DNA of 64,000 nt from Drosophila pseudoobscura. Its lineage: Eukaryota; Arthropoda; Insecta; Diptera; Drosophilidae. The notes under the pieces are model-generated. The model was not told where the DNA came from, did not search any database, and saw only the letters and a list, made by a program, of their open reading frames with translations. A program made the position numbers and the translations under genes. Of this stretch, positions 1 through 12,190 are shown one piece after another; the stretch's first letter is position 1; the number at the start of each line of letters is the position of its first letter. The stretch covers positions 51,785,869 to 51,849,868 of the forward strand of contig NC_046683.1 of the NCBI RefSeq assembly GCF_009870125.1, given 5' to 3'.

Positions 1-2494
1 AGACAGAAACAGACACAGAAAAGGGAGAAGCAGAGGAAATGGCATTTGGGATTTAAGAATCCATACACTCAGAGAAAAATGGCATGCCAAAAAGAAACAC
101 ACACTTATAGTGAAATGAAATGTTCGGTTTTGAAATAAAAACATAATGAAATTAAATAGAATTTACTCTGATATAAACAAAAAAGTATTACAAATTCTTT
201 TTAATCAGGCCCATATTTAATCTAAATATAAAAAACTGTAAGATATATACAATAATGTATTAAATTATATTTCATGAAATATATTTAAATAAAATTTGAA
301 ATATTTCAATATTCATATATCAAAATGTTAGTGAAAACCACTTTCTTTTTACAATTTTCACTTTCGGAGTGGATCTATTGGCATATATCCAAGGCTAAAT
401 ATTCAAATTTCATTTCCATTTCTCTGGGTGTACCAATGGAAACTTTTGGTTAAGAGTTGCTTCAGATATTGAGGTATTAATTGCATCGAAGTTGAGGATA
501 CAAATATCATTTATATGTAAACATATTTCCCCATTCATTTCAGAACGAGTATTTTCTCTGTCACTTTCAGATGACAGAAATCCCAAAATTCATGACTCTG
601 AAGATGTGTACGCATTCAATACACTGTAGTACCACGGGTACAAGAGTACGAGTAAATGGATAATAAAAATCAGTGATAACGAACCCGATGTGGGTCAGAT
701 GGAAGACAATGTTTTCTGTTCCATTCTGGTTTTTGGTTTTTGGTTTCTGTTTCTGGCCAGAACAAACACTCTACTCTTATAATTGAGGTACAAAAGTGAA
801 ACTCTCTCCGTTTCTGCATCGGATCGGAGTTTTCTGGGTTGCGGTATAAACATTTACATTTGATTAAACAACGTTTATTGATTGTTGTTCTGGTTGTGCG
901 CATTGCATTGTTGTTTCCTCATGGGAATGCGTGGACCGATCCCGTACGGGCATTTATTTTAATGCATTTCGCCAGGCAGACCGCGCAGAAGAAGAGGACA
1001 ACGCTGGGGCCCGCCCAACCGCTTGTATCTGTGTCTGCATCTGCATCTGTGTATCTTTTTTATCTGTGCGTATTTATTTTGGTTTTACGGCATGTAATTA
1101 CAAAGGGAGAGGAGAGAGACAGAGACAGAGATGAAGACAACAGACAGAGACGGACAGAAATGGAATGTATTCCATGTTCTTTTTGGTTTCGATTTTTTTC
1201 GTTTCGTCTTTCGTTTCTTATCATTATTTTCCTGTGTATTTTGTGCGCTTTCTGATTGCCCATCCCCTCCACTCCCTTCAGCTGCCACAGCATTCATTTT
1301 TTTTTTGGGGAACACTTAAGAAATTTCACCCAATATAGCATATAATTTTTGTAGGCCGTCCGATCCGTGTTTCACTTTCTCTGGCGCCTGCGAAGAGCAC
1401 TCCGAAAATACCAAAAGACAATACAACCAAAGGGAGAAGAGAACCAAAGAAGATGAATGCATAGACATATTTTTGACTGAAAGAATTATTTTGGTTTTCA
1501 TTTCTTTGGGGCTTCATTAAAAAGGGAAATTTCAGTGCCCACAAAAAAGAAAGAAAAAAATAAAATCAGGTCATTCCATGGATATTTTTTTGGATGTTTA
1601 AGTTATTGAGAAGATGTGTATGATAGAATGGTAAACTACCTATATGATCTATAATATCTATACAGATTGGTATACATTCACTCAACATTCAGATAGTTTT
1701 TTAGATGAGTTGATACTTAAATATAAATATATTTATTTAAGCTGTACTTACGCCTAACTCGTCTGATTCTGATTCTCTTCTAGCTCTCCGTTCCTCGGAC
1801 TCGGACTTGGACACGGACACGGGCTCTGTTTCTGTTATTTTTTCATTCAGAATTTGCCACGCAATTTACGCGTTTAATTTGTGGCTGGCTCTGGCTTCTC
1901 CGCTCTGCCCCGCACTTTTTTCCTGTATTTTTTTTTTTGTTTTTTCACACACCAAAATATTTTATTGGAGGGAGGCCGTATATTTATTTAATAATTGCAC
2001 ACATAATAGACAAAATTAAATTCTGTATTTCTGTATTTGTATATACGCGTGTACAGATAGATAAAAAAAAGAAGAAGAAACATTCACACAGCAGCCAATT
2101 GAGAATTTGTTAGACATCAATTTTAAACATCTTTAATTTCGAATAAGGAATTTTCGTAAGCAACACTCACTGGAAGGAGGAATTTGCACTTTAAAAAAAA
2201 GACCAAATATGCATTCGAAAATTGTTAAACTGGGTTTTATCTTTGATGTATCTTTCAGATAGTTTTGCAAAGAATTTCTGTATCTTTTAAGTGGTTATGA
2301 AAATTATTTGGAAACCGAAACGGAACCGAAACCGAAACGAGCGACGCGTTCGCTTACATCGACGTCTGGGCAAAAAACACGAAGAATACAAAGTGCGGCT
2401 CAATTTATACGACAGAAACAGACAAGAAGATACACAGATACACATGCACACACATACAGATGCACTTGCGGCGGCTCATGTGTGCCTCGAAGAT

Positions 2495-2522
2495 ACACAC
2501 ACACGCACACACACACACACAC
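2495..2522. repeat. (AC)n microsatellite
   Basis: An alternating AC run of about 28 bases with a single G interruption, one of many CA/GT tracts in the window. Confidence 0.9.
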
Positions 2523-5500
2523 GATCGGCAGGCAGATAGCAGCGCAGCAGACGCCGGCGTTGAAGCCGGCAGCGACGCGCACGCAATGTTAGCGCTGCAA
2601 TTAGAACGGCGCTGCCGCTTGCAGCGAGAGTGAATCTCTATCTACGCTGCACTCTCTCTCTTCTTGGGCTGTGCAAGGTGTTTTCCACACAAGGTGATGC
2701 ATAAACATACCCACATTTATTCATATTAATATTTATTAAATATTTGTCTGATGCCATACATATGTATAATAATAGTAGAACAGATAGATGCCATGCCCAA
2801 CCTTGTATAAATACACCTTGACACCACTGTTATCAATGTTGTGTTGTTTTTTTCTCTTTCTCTGTATAGCTCTCTTTCTCTGCTTGGAGCTCTTCTCTGC
2901 TCTGAACACTGCTCTCTCTTTCTCTGCCTGTGGCTCTCTATCCACTCTCTGTGTGTTTTGTATTTTGCGGATGATTTAGGAGAATTTTGTTGGTCCAAAA
3001 AAAGGTAGTATTAGTTATTCGTACATATTCGGCATTTATTTGCTTTATTTTCCCAATTTATTTGCATTCGTTAATTTCTCCCTCCCTCTCTCTCTCGCTC
3101 TCGCAAACGGCACAAATATATCTACGAGATATTTATGTACGCACACACAGATACACACACTCGCACACACGCTGCTCTGCTTATACAGTTTCGTCCGCAC
3201 ACGGTCACACTCTTCCAATACGAATCGCCCCAACGGACTGAAAACAGCCGAAAACTTTTTTCTTTCGTCAACCAGCTGGCGCTTCAGTCCACGACGCTGA
3301 CTTCGCTGTTGGCGTAAGCTTTTGGCAGCGCTGCCTTTTGGGGCTGCTTGGCGCTCTCTTCCACTGTTGACCACGCTCTGTTAAAGAAGAGGCACTGAGT
3401 GCCACTGGCCACTGTTAAGGGGGTTGTTGGTGTGCTCCTTGGCTGTGAGGCGGAGGAGTAGTACGAGTATTGGATAGATATACATAAGCGTGGACGACTG
3501 GGTGAGAGGAATGAGGGCTCTTCTGTGGGTCCTTAATCCGAAGTAGATAGTAGTTTTCATTGATTGACATTTGGGTAAACTGAACAGGTGTTGTGTTCCA
3601 CCTCCCAAGCTTTTTAATTGTATCCTTAATGCTTTTGTTACGCTACACTATAGATTTGAAAATGCATATCAATAGTAGATTGATTACAAATTGTAAAAAG
3701 AAAGTTTCTTAACTTACATTTTACTGTTAATATAAAATTATATTTAAAATAAATAAATTTATAATAATATAAATTTAAGAGTGAAATTTTGTAAGAGTGC
3801 CAACTTAATCAATAAAGATATTCCTCTATTGTTGCTTCTTCAATTATGCACAATTCCAAAATTGTATGCAAAAACGATGGCTGCATTTATTAACGAACAT
3901 TCAGGGCATGAAAGTATCTGTGTATATCAATTACAGATTGGGCGCAAGGCCGTCTAGCAGTCAGTCCGATAGATAGACAGACAGTCCCACACATATTGTG
4001 CATACATATGTAGATATATACTGCATATGTAACTATATATGTAGCTGTCCATGTATGGCAACGCAATAATCAAACAAAATTGAGTGCAGTACAGTAACAT
4101 TGATCGGCCAATAACTATTAGATATTATTTTGGCTAAAATCCAATCGATAGGGGAAAAGTAGACTGCCGCTGCTGCCAGCCGGTTAATTACGTGACATGT
4201 TACGTTCGATTCGAAAACAAGTTAAACACGTAATTAAATTCAGAAAATCAAGCAACAAACTCACCTCGAAATGTGCATTGAACTTTTTCTGTTTCAGTTT
4301 TTGTAACCAATTCTACATAGTTGGATTGCACTTGGGTTGGATGCTGATAATGATAACCCCCAGAGATGAACCCCTGCTGGGGCCTACGGGACGGATGTGT
4401 AAGAAATAAAAAACAGCTGATGATGTACATATGTCTGCTGGTGTGTGAGTGGTATATATGTGTGTTTGTGTAACTGTGTAATTTTTCAGTTGGTAAACAA
4501 ATGTCGTGTAAATAACGGACAAAGAGGAAGAAGAAATTCCAAAAATTTTGGTGCTGCATTGTTTGTTGTATTGACAACATCGCTGGGCTTATCGCCTCAC
4601 TGTTGTCTGAACAAATATACCAACAGTATAACATATATATACCTATATATATACATATGTATATTTTATAGACAGACAGATACAGTGGAAACTCTGTTGA
4701 AAGAACACACATAGCTGTAGTGTGGGTCTAAAAATAAGGGATTCCAGAGTTCGCATATTTTCTGCATAATTTCAGGGAAAACTGGATATGAGATAGACTT
4801 TTCCTGAGCGGAGGAATAATATATACTTTATAAATAACCTGACTACAGATGGAACTTTACATAAATATTTTCTGGATTTAACAAGGGCTCCACAGAAGTC
4901 CTCTAAAAATCATAATTTGATTGGAGTGCAAAGCAGGAAGTACGCTGATGAATCGAAGTAGCTTGAACCGAGCCGAGCAGATCAGACTGGAGCATGTCTG
5001 AGCTGCACAGCTCTGCTATCGGCTCTCTCTCCCTCCTCTAATGTGTGTCAATTGTGATAAGAGCCCCTATATGATGTACCACATAGGCATCTCCAACACC
5101 CTTCTCCTCCACCTCCCCAGATTGAATGCAGTATGCCATTCAATATACATATAAAGCAGCGTTCTACCCCCCCTTCATCGTTAGGGCCTGGCTCGCCATG
5201 ACTAATTAAGTAACCAAAAAAAATAAGAGAACTGAGAGCAAAAACATCACAAATTCTTAGCATTAAAACGTGCCGACAACTTTGTAAAGGTTGCCAAAAA
5301 CTGCACAGACATACATACATATATGTATGTACGTTTATATTTTTATGCATATATGTGTGTGTGTAAATATGTGCAGTTTTTTGGGACATGCTTTAGGGGG
5401 TTCGATTTACTTTTAGATGGGCTATTTTACTTTCTGGAGAAGCTTGTTATGGGACCCAATATTCCTGCTTCTAGCTTGTAAGCACCGCATTCCCCAAAAA

Positions 5501-5950
5501 TCGATGTAAAGCCAACTCTCGAATTCCACTCTAAGTCCCCTGGGAAGGGTATCCATCCCTTGGTCAGATGCCTTGGTTAAGGACTGATTCCTTTTAGGGC
5601 GTGCGCTGCCATATGCATTTTCGATTTTTGCGCTTTTTGCTCGTGTGAATCATGAGCATTAAGCATAAAACCGACATTTAGCTGATTGATCTTAATAAGA
5701 ATTTGTGCGGGTCTGCGGCCGGGCCAGGCTCGCTAACGGATCGCTGGAACGGGTCAATAACATTTTTGGATGGTCTGAGTCCAAGTCGGAGTTCCAGGCG
5801 CAGACCCAGGCCCATGCCCAAGCCCAGCCAAAGTCCCAGTCCATTTGAGGGCGTTGCTGGGCTGCGCCTGCGCAACATAACAAACTTTCCGTGTGTTTGT
5901 GTGTTCCTCAGTGTATCTGTGTATTTCTGAAACTTTTAATAACTCAGAGT

Positions 5951-6004
5951 CAAAGCTGGAGAAGGAGTCGCGGGGTCCAAAGTCGGAGAAGGAGTCGCGT
6001 GGAC
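5951..6004. repeat. Two-copy 27-bp tandem repeat
   Basis: The 15-mer GGAGAAGGAGTCGCG occurs at 5958 and again at 5985, giving a 27-bp period. Because the period is a multiple of three, the unit keeps an open reading frame, but there is no other sign of coding. Confidence 0.75.
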
Positions 6005-6534
6005 CAAGTGTCCCTTGTCGGAAATTAAAGTGTGCATTTTTTTTTGAGTTATGTTTTTTAAATATTTTTCTCCTTTTTTTGATTACTTATCTTAGGACAT
6101 CGTTGAGTTTTCCTCTATACAAACAGGCAATATACATGCATAAAATATCTTTTTATATGGTATATAACATGTGATTTGCACTTAGTCCGGAGCGGAGCGG
6201 ATGTCTGTGCTCGTTTTTTGAATGAAATTTGTCGTCAAAACACGTAGAATTAGCAAAACAAATTTTCGACTGGAATATGGGCGGGTGCTGTCTGTTGTTC
6301 TGTTGGTCTGTTGGTCTGTTGGCCTGTTGCATATTTCATATCTTATTCTGGTTCCCGTTTTAAATCGGCTTTATGTTGATTGCTCTGCAGAGCAGATTTA
6401 TGCGCAAGTGTTCAATGTAGGAAAATTTTATTTATTGATGGATTGGGGGAAGTAAGCTCCCTTAAAACTGTGCCAACATGCGCAAAAACTAAGATACTGA
6501 TACCAAAACAAGTAGAATGCAGAATCTATATATA

Positions 6535-6669
6535 CAGTCGAACTTCTCTATTACGAACTGCCGTACAACAAAGTTTTCTATACATCGAATTTTTTTCAGA
6601 TCACTGCAATGCTACGATTTTTCCGTACAACGAATTCCCCCAGATATTTGCCATAAAGAAGTTCGACTG
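6535..6669. mobile_element. pogo/Tigger-like MITE
   Basis: The stretch begins CAGTCGAACTTCT and ends with its exact reverse complement (AGAAGTTCGACTG), flanked by TA on both sides, as expected of the TA duplication of Tc1/mariner/pogo transposons. The 5'-CAGT terminus followed by a CGAAC-type word resembles pogo/Tigger ends. It is only ~135 bp with no coding capacity, so a nonautonomous MITE. Internally, a CCGTACAAC-containing word occurs twice. Family assignment is inference from the end sequence; the inverted repeat and flanking TA are read directly. Confidence 0.65.
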
Positions 6670-6671
6670 TA

Positions 6672-8469
6672 CGTACATATTGACGAACTTATGTATTGGC
6701 ACAGCAATACAACTTCAGTGTACTGCTTTTAAATTAATCAATTTTCTATAAGATTGGATTCTTTTAAAAAAAAATTTTTAAGCGAATAAATGTCTAAAAT
6801 TAGGCGTACAAAAGTATTGGCATACCTAGCAGTTTTTCATATTTTTTGACATGGGTTTTTGCAATTGGCATATAGCATTTTAATAGCATTCGAGGAAAGG
6901 TCTTTCTTCTATGTACTTTGGTCTCTAGTCTTACTTTCCCCAAGTAAAATCACTTCCAACTGCATTTGATTTCAGTTTTTGGGGGTCTCTAAGTTGTTAA
7001 AATATCGCCAATGCGCAATATGTTTTACACCCCGTCCTTTCTTAACTCACTCTCTGTCTATCCAGTCTGCGAAATAAATTGAATCAAACTGCACAAATAA
7101 CCGAAACAGCCAAAAAAGACAATAAAACTCGTTTTTGATGTCTGCAGATCAAATTAAATGCAATTAAACTGGAATTGATATACATAACAGCTGAAATTCG
7201 GGGAAACTCAGATTCGCTTGGGTTAGAAGAAGAGTTCTGTTCTGTTTTGTTCTGTCTACTTGGACTCTGCTGGAGCACTTGACAGCCTACTCTCCCGGAT
7301 CTCCTTACCCCTCAGTCCATTTATCATGGCCCAGCACTGTGTCTCGGATCTCGGGTTTCGTCTAGCTCATGTCTACGCTGCGAAAGAGTTTTTTGATTGG
7401 GTCCGTCTCTGTCCGTCCTGTGCCCCAGATATCTCCCTTCCCTTGGGGTCTGAGTCTGGGTCTGGTCTGTCTTGTCTGCCTTCTGTCTGCCTTTTGTGTC
7501 TTTTGTGGTCCTTTTGTTGTATTTGGGTTAGACGTTAGTCAAGTTTTTGCCCTTTTTTTGGGTTGCTTGCTAAATTCGGGTTCTTTGTTTTGATTTCGCA
7601 TTTTTGATATCATTGATATCACGGCATGTGCGAAAGGGGTATGGTATCGGTAGAGGCTTTATATTTTGGTGATGTGTGTATCCATATACATATAGCGAAA
7701 AATCTGTAGTGAAATACTGTTTAGTGAATATGGGCGCAGAAAAGTATTAGAACTAGAAAATTTTGCATTACAAAAAAAAATAAAATAATATTTGGATTCA
7801 AGAAATCTACATCCCTATAGATGCTATGATGATCTGTTTAAATAAATATCTAGATAGATTAGTAGATTTTGACTGGAGATGAGACTTAAAATGGTTATAT
7901 TTCTTCCGTTCTTGGAAACTGTAAGCCGTTTATCTTTCCCACATTCTTGATGGCATTATTTCTCAAATTTTAATTCCAAAACTCTGTAATGCGATATCAA
8001 CGTGGCATGGCGCTTGGAACATTGTCGCCCATCTCTGTTGAAAATTTGCTTAGAACTTTTTGCACACCCATCAGACATCCGTCTCCAATCGGGGCTGGGG
8101 CTGGGGCTGGGGATGTGGCTGTATCTTGCGGCTGGCTGGGGTGCCGAAAAAAGTGGCCAGACAGACATCTGTTTGTGAGCCAGTGTGTGTGTGTGTGTGT
8201 GTGAGAGTATCTGTTGTCTGGACTTTTATTGTACGGCTGACCTTGAATTTATGGAAATTGCATAAGTGGGAACAGAACAACTTTGTCATATTAAAATAAA
8301 AAAAATATACAAACGCAGAACGATGATGACATGCGAGGGGAGAAGATCAAGAAGTGAGACCTTGGCATTGTGTGGAAGGAAGGACTTTGAATCTAATGAA
8401 ATGGGGGAAACAATGTGTGGCATGATAAATGTACTTTGTGTATGGGATATTTATGCTTGGGATGGGATA
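6672..8469. other. Noncoding spacer
   Basis: No supported gene. It contains A/T-rich DNA, a G/C-rich GGGGCT tandem near 8090-8115 and a GT microsatellite at 8183. Confidence 0.6.
8183..8203. repeat. (GT)n microsatellite
   Basis: Uninterrupted GT run of about 20 bases. Confidence 0.9.
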
Positions 8470-8775
8470 TACACTCCCCGACACTTGAATACGACATACT
8501 AAAATGTACACTTTAGGCACCAATATTTCCGGCACAAGCCATAGAAAATGGTGAATTTGAATTTTCCTCAAATCTCTATTCAATTTAGCATAAATTTAAA
8601 AAAAAATAATAGCAATATTCATCAAAGTGGATTGAGAAAAAAAATTTAATTGACATAACTCAAATTTCCGCTCCCAAAAAATGCGACACTTGAATACGAC
8701 ATTCACATTGAAAAATTTTTTATTTTGGATGTGGTCGCGACCGGACATTGAATAAATTCTCAAAAATCAATTAGG

Positions 8776-9036
8776 GTGTCCTTATTACGAGAAAAAAATG
8801 TGGGTTATGGTAAGTCCTTTTCAAAGGACGAAAGCTCCACAATAAAAGCCTCGAAGGAAGTAGGTCCATCAATAATGAAAATAAGTGATGAAATTGGTAA
8901 AACTAGGTGTGTTCTGAGTGATTTCATAAAGAACGGGTCAAATTATGGCAAAAACATAAAAAACCGAACCAAAATTGCTACTTCCGAGACCTCCATAAGA
9001 TCTCATCTGCGAGCCGCATCTAAAAAACACGACTAA
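8776..9036 (+). pseudogene. Tc1-like transposase N-terminal fragment, left arm
   Basis: An ~86-codon open frame (GTG at the 5' edge, no early ATG) encodes a helix-turn-helix-like segment: a GKSFSKDESSTIKAS stretch, then a second predicted helix containing IMKISDEIGKTRCVL, then basic linker and an IRSHLRAASKKH end. The spacing follows the first DNA-binding domain of Tc1-family transposases (LS..ER..I...G.S...I...I.RS, ending in R.I.RAAS). The frame stops before the second DNA-binding and catalytic domains would start, so it cannot be a transposase by itself. Confidence 0.6.
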
Positions 9037-9558
9037 AACTCGATTTAAAAATCGAAAACTGTACTTTTAGCTGGTGCTAAAATAATAAAACATGTTTTTT
9101 CGAAGACTCCACACCATAAGGGACTGTAATTAATAAAAAACCTCAGCCAACGGACGAAAACTTAGAATACTCCCGTACTTTTGCATATTCATATGGCGTG
9201 GAGTAGAGACTGTCGCTATATAGCATTTTCAAAGGGACAAAAATTTTAATTTGAAGGGTCATAAGGGTTTCTTTTTTATATTTATAAGGACTCAAGGAAG
9301 TAAAGGAAGTGAGGAGTAAAGAAGAATTACAATTGGATAGTTTTCACAGCAGTGTGAGCGCTATTATTCTGTGGTGAGCAAGATCCTAAAACGGCGTGGA
9401 CCAGTTGATTTTTCATTAAGTCGAGTTTATCAAATATGCAACAAAGTTGAGGGGTTTTTTATTAATTACAGTCCCTTATGGTGTGGAGTCTTCGAAAAAA
9501 CATGTTTTATTATTTTAGCACCAGCTAAAAGTACAGTTTTCGATTTTTAAATCGAGTT

Positions 9559-9819
9559 TTAGTCGTGTTTTTTAGATGCGGCTCGCAGATGAGATCTTAT
9601 GGAGGTCTCGGAAGTAGCAATTTTGGTTCGGTTTTTTATGTTTTTGCCATAATTTGACCCGTTCTTTATGAAATCACTCAGAACACACCTAGTTTTACCA
9701 ATTTCATCACTTATTTTCATTATTGATGGACCTACTTCCTTCGAGGCTTTTATTGTGGAGCTTTCGTCCTTTGAAAAGGACTTACCATAACCCACATTTT
9801 TTTCTCGTACTAAGGACAC
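9559..9819 (-). pseudogene. Tc1-like transposase N-terminal fragment, right arm
   Basis: Mirror copy of the fragment in the left arm, differing by one residue near the start (V for L at position 4). The frame is open in both arms, which together with near-identity suggests a young duplication or gene conversion between arms. It ends at the same stop codon. Confidence 0.6.
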
Positions 9820-10125
9820 CCTAATTGATTTTTGAGAATTTATTCAATGTCCGGTCGCGACCACATCCAAAATAAAAAATTTTTCAATGCAAATGTCGTA
9901 TTCAAGTGTCGCATTTTTTGGGAGCGGAAATTTTAGTTATGTCAATTAAATTTTTTTTCTCAATCTACTTTGATGAATATTGCTATTATTTTTTTTTTAA
10001 TTTATGCTAAATTGAATAGAGATTTGAGGAAAATTCAAATTCACCGTTTTCTATGGCTTGTGCCGGAAATATTGGTGCCTAAAGTGTACATTTTAGTATG
10101 TCGTATTCAAGTGTCGGGGAGTGTA

Positions 10126-11446
10126 TCTTCCATATTTTAAGTGTTTGTCTGCACCCTAAGAACCATAGACATACATACATGTCCGTATACAAATATCATT
10201 TCCTGGATCGCCAGGAATCTTTATGGATATCCGAAACCAAAACCGCCGCCAAATGAATTACAACTTTGCGAAAACGATCCATGAAAGAGGGAAGAAATCC
10301 GCAAAATGATCAGACTCAGATAACCCTTATCAAGTGTGCGGCATCGCGAAGTGAAAAATACAAATTATGTTTCAAAAACAAGAAGAAAACCAAAAAGAAA
10401 GAAACCAGCCTCGAGAGCCGCCGAATCTATAATACCCTTTTGGACATTGGATTTAAATACATAAATAAAATACTTGAACTTCTTACAATACATGATTTGA
10501 TGGTGAGGCTATAATATCTCGGGAATGGGAGCTCAAGGAAGCATTATCCACTGCCATGCATCCTGGATCATAACACTCTTCGAAGACAGGGTATAAACAA
10601 CAACTGAAAAATGCCCGAAAATCAGTTTGTGCGTCTCACTGTGTGGTTGTTTGCATTGTGCACCTCTGGCCACCGGCAGCGTATTGGGCGTGGCATGCCT
10701 AAATTCGGTACAACCCACACAAACACAAACACACAGACACATACACACGAGCATATACATACATTCTGAGCTTTGGGCTGTGATGCAAATTTTACAGTCT
10801 GATCAAATTGTAGTCATTCCCGGATATGTGTGTGTGTGTGGATAAAATGTGGAATTTTTATTGATTTACAAATTACGGAAATTAGTTTAAAAGGTAGCCA
10901 TATCAATGTATATGTATATGGAAAGAAAAGGAGTACTTAATTTGTTTCACTTTTCACATAATTTGGATTGAATTGGAGCCCTGGATGTCTACCCTAAACT
11001 GAAAGGAAGATCTATACCAAGATGTTGTATGAGGCACCAAAAAGCTGTACTAGAGGGCACACGTGGCATTTCAATTCTTCGTCTGTTCGTCAATGCCATG
11101 GACAGCTGAGCAGGTCAGCTTTAGTCCCCAGAATCGAATGGTTGACGAGGCGGATAGGTGTCACGTCCTTCCTTTCAACGACTGAAAACTATCCATACAA
11201 ATCGGAACAGCTCCATTGAATGATGAAAAGACAACATTTGGAGTAACCTTTCTCTATCATGTTGCCTAGATTTGAGCAATCACATTGAAATATTTGATTG
11301 TTCGTAGTGGACATTTTTGCTTCTTCAGAAATACACATATGTACTAAATCACATGTAGAATATATCTCGGATACAAAATTTTATGCTTGATATTTGTCCG
11401 AATTGATAGAGCGTTTCCAAATTTCCAGTTAAAGCATTTTGTCACC
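10126..11446. other. Noncoding spacer
   Basis: Only short, compositionally poor frames are present. A Lys-rich frame at 10266-10514 and a 65-codon frame at 11022-11219 have no supporting signal. The end of this interval (about 11420-11430) has an acceptor-like TTTCCAG just before the coiled-coil gene, so a 5'UTR intron is possible. Confidence 0.55.
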
Positions 11447-12190
11447 ATGGCCAAAACCAAGAACAGCCCGTGCACCATCAGAAAGCGCCTGGAGCAGCAG
11501 GTGGCAATTCTACGGCGGGAACTGGCGTCGGCGAGGGTAGACCAGAATGACATTAGCCGGAAGTATGCGGCACGCGTGCGGCAGCAGGCAGGCAGCGGCA
11601 GCTTCTCGGACGAGTCTCTGAAGCTAAAGAAACGTATAAAGATTTTAGAGAGAGAAAACCACGAACAGAACCAGTACATATCCTATCTGGAGGAGCAAAT
11701 CAAACTGATGCCTGCTCAGTACGAGAGCAGAATGGTTGACCTCAAGAAGAGCGCCAAGCTCGCGGAAAGGGAACTAAACAAGGTGTACCACGGAATGCGC
11801 AGCATTAAGGAGCAGATCAAGCAGGTGGACAAACTTAAGGATAGTGTGGCCATTCTTAAGGCCAGACTGGAACGTCGCGACTTCATCATTGCCCACTACG
11901 AGGCCCAGAACTCGAAGAAAACCGTCATTGTCGAGGATTTGCAGGGGCATCAGAAGTCGGAGTCTCGCCATAAGAAGTGCCACACTACCACCCCCACACC
12001 CAAGCCAACGTCCGAGCCAACGGATGTGACAGCAGAGTCGGAAACAGAACCCCAGGGATCTCTGTTGGTCGAAAAGTACAAAAAGCTAGACAACATCAGA
12101 GCTCCGCTGAAGCATAAGCTAAAGTCCGTGGATTTCTGCAGCCTGGCGGCGGCGCTTAGGATGAAGGGTAAACAATCAGGATCGATCTGA
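11447..12190 (+). CDS. Coiled-coil protein, 247 aa, unrecognised
   Basis: The start ATG at 11447 has a good fly context (CACC-ATGG); the frame is open slightly upstream but without another ATG. Residues ~10-165 are highly charged and heptad-like (Glu/Lys/Arg/Leu rich; for example KKRIKILERENHEQNQ and YLEEQIKLM), predicting a long alpha-helical coiled coil. Residues ~185-215 form a Thr/Pro/Glu-rich linker, followed by a short basic C-terminal segment ending in KGKQSGSI. No signal peptide or membrane segment is visible. An ATTAAA at 12288 could be the polyadenylation signal. Single coding exon. I do not recognise the family; a structural or cytoskeletal role is only a guess. Confidence 0.8.
   Translation: MAKTKNSPCTIRKRLEQQVAILRRELASARVDQNDISRKYAARVRQQAGSGSFSDESLKLKKRIKILERENHEQNQYISYLEEQIKLMPAQYESRMVDLKKSAKLAERELNKVYHGMRSIKEQIKQVDKLKDSVAILKARLERRDFIIAHYEAQNSKKTVIVEDLQGHQKSESRHKKCHTTTPTPKPTSEPTDVTAESETEPQGSLLVEKYKKLDNIRAPLKHKLKSVDFCSLAAALRMKGKQSGSI

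Larger units (their letters stand above)
1..6534. other. Noncoding, microsatellite-rich spacer
   Basis: No ORF here has the composition or length of a real gene; the open frames are low-complexity readings of CA/GT, TC and A/T-rich DNA. It may be intergenic or part of a large intron of a gene outside the window. G-rich/C-rich hexamer-like tracts lie near 5780-5850. I see no tRNA-like or other structured RNA gene. Confidence 0.7.
8472..10123. mobile_element. Foldback Tc1/mariner-like element
   Basis: Bases 8472-9142 are repeated in reverse complement at 9453-10123 (paired coordinates sum to 18595), so two 671-bp arms flank a 310-bp unpaired centre. I counted only about seven mismatches between arms. 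TA sits at 8470-8471 and 10124-10125, consistent with Tc1/mariner insertion. Each arm holds two direct copies of CGACACTTGAATACGACAT about 205 bp apart (8479-8497 and 8684-8702 on the left), the IR/DR layout of several Tc1-like families. Each arm also carries the same ~86-codon frame resembling a Tc1 transposase N-terminal helix-turn-helix. No catalytic DDE region is visible, so the copy is nonautonomous, probably formed by inverted duplication of one end of a full element. Confidence 0.85.

Noticed and set aside
3045-3374. 109-codon minus-strand frame
   Set aside because: Crosses CA and CT repeats, Arg/Cys/Val-rich, no supporting signal.
6800-6960. Possible single Tc1-like terminus (GTACAAAAGTATTGGCATACC-like word, shortened here)
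   Set aside because: The word resembles ends of some Tc1 elements, but no matching inverted end or coding region was found nearby, so I do not call an element.
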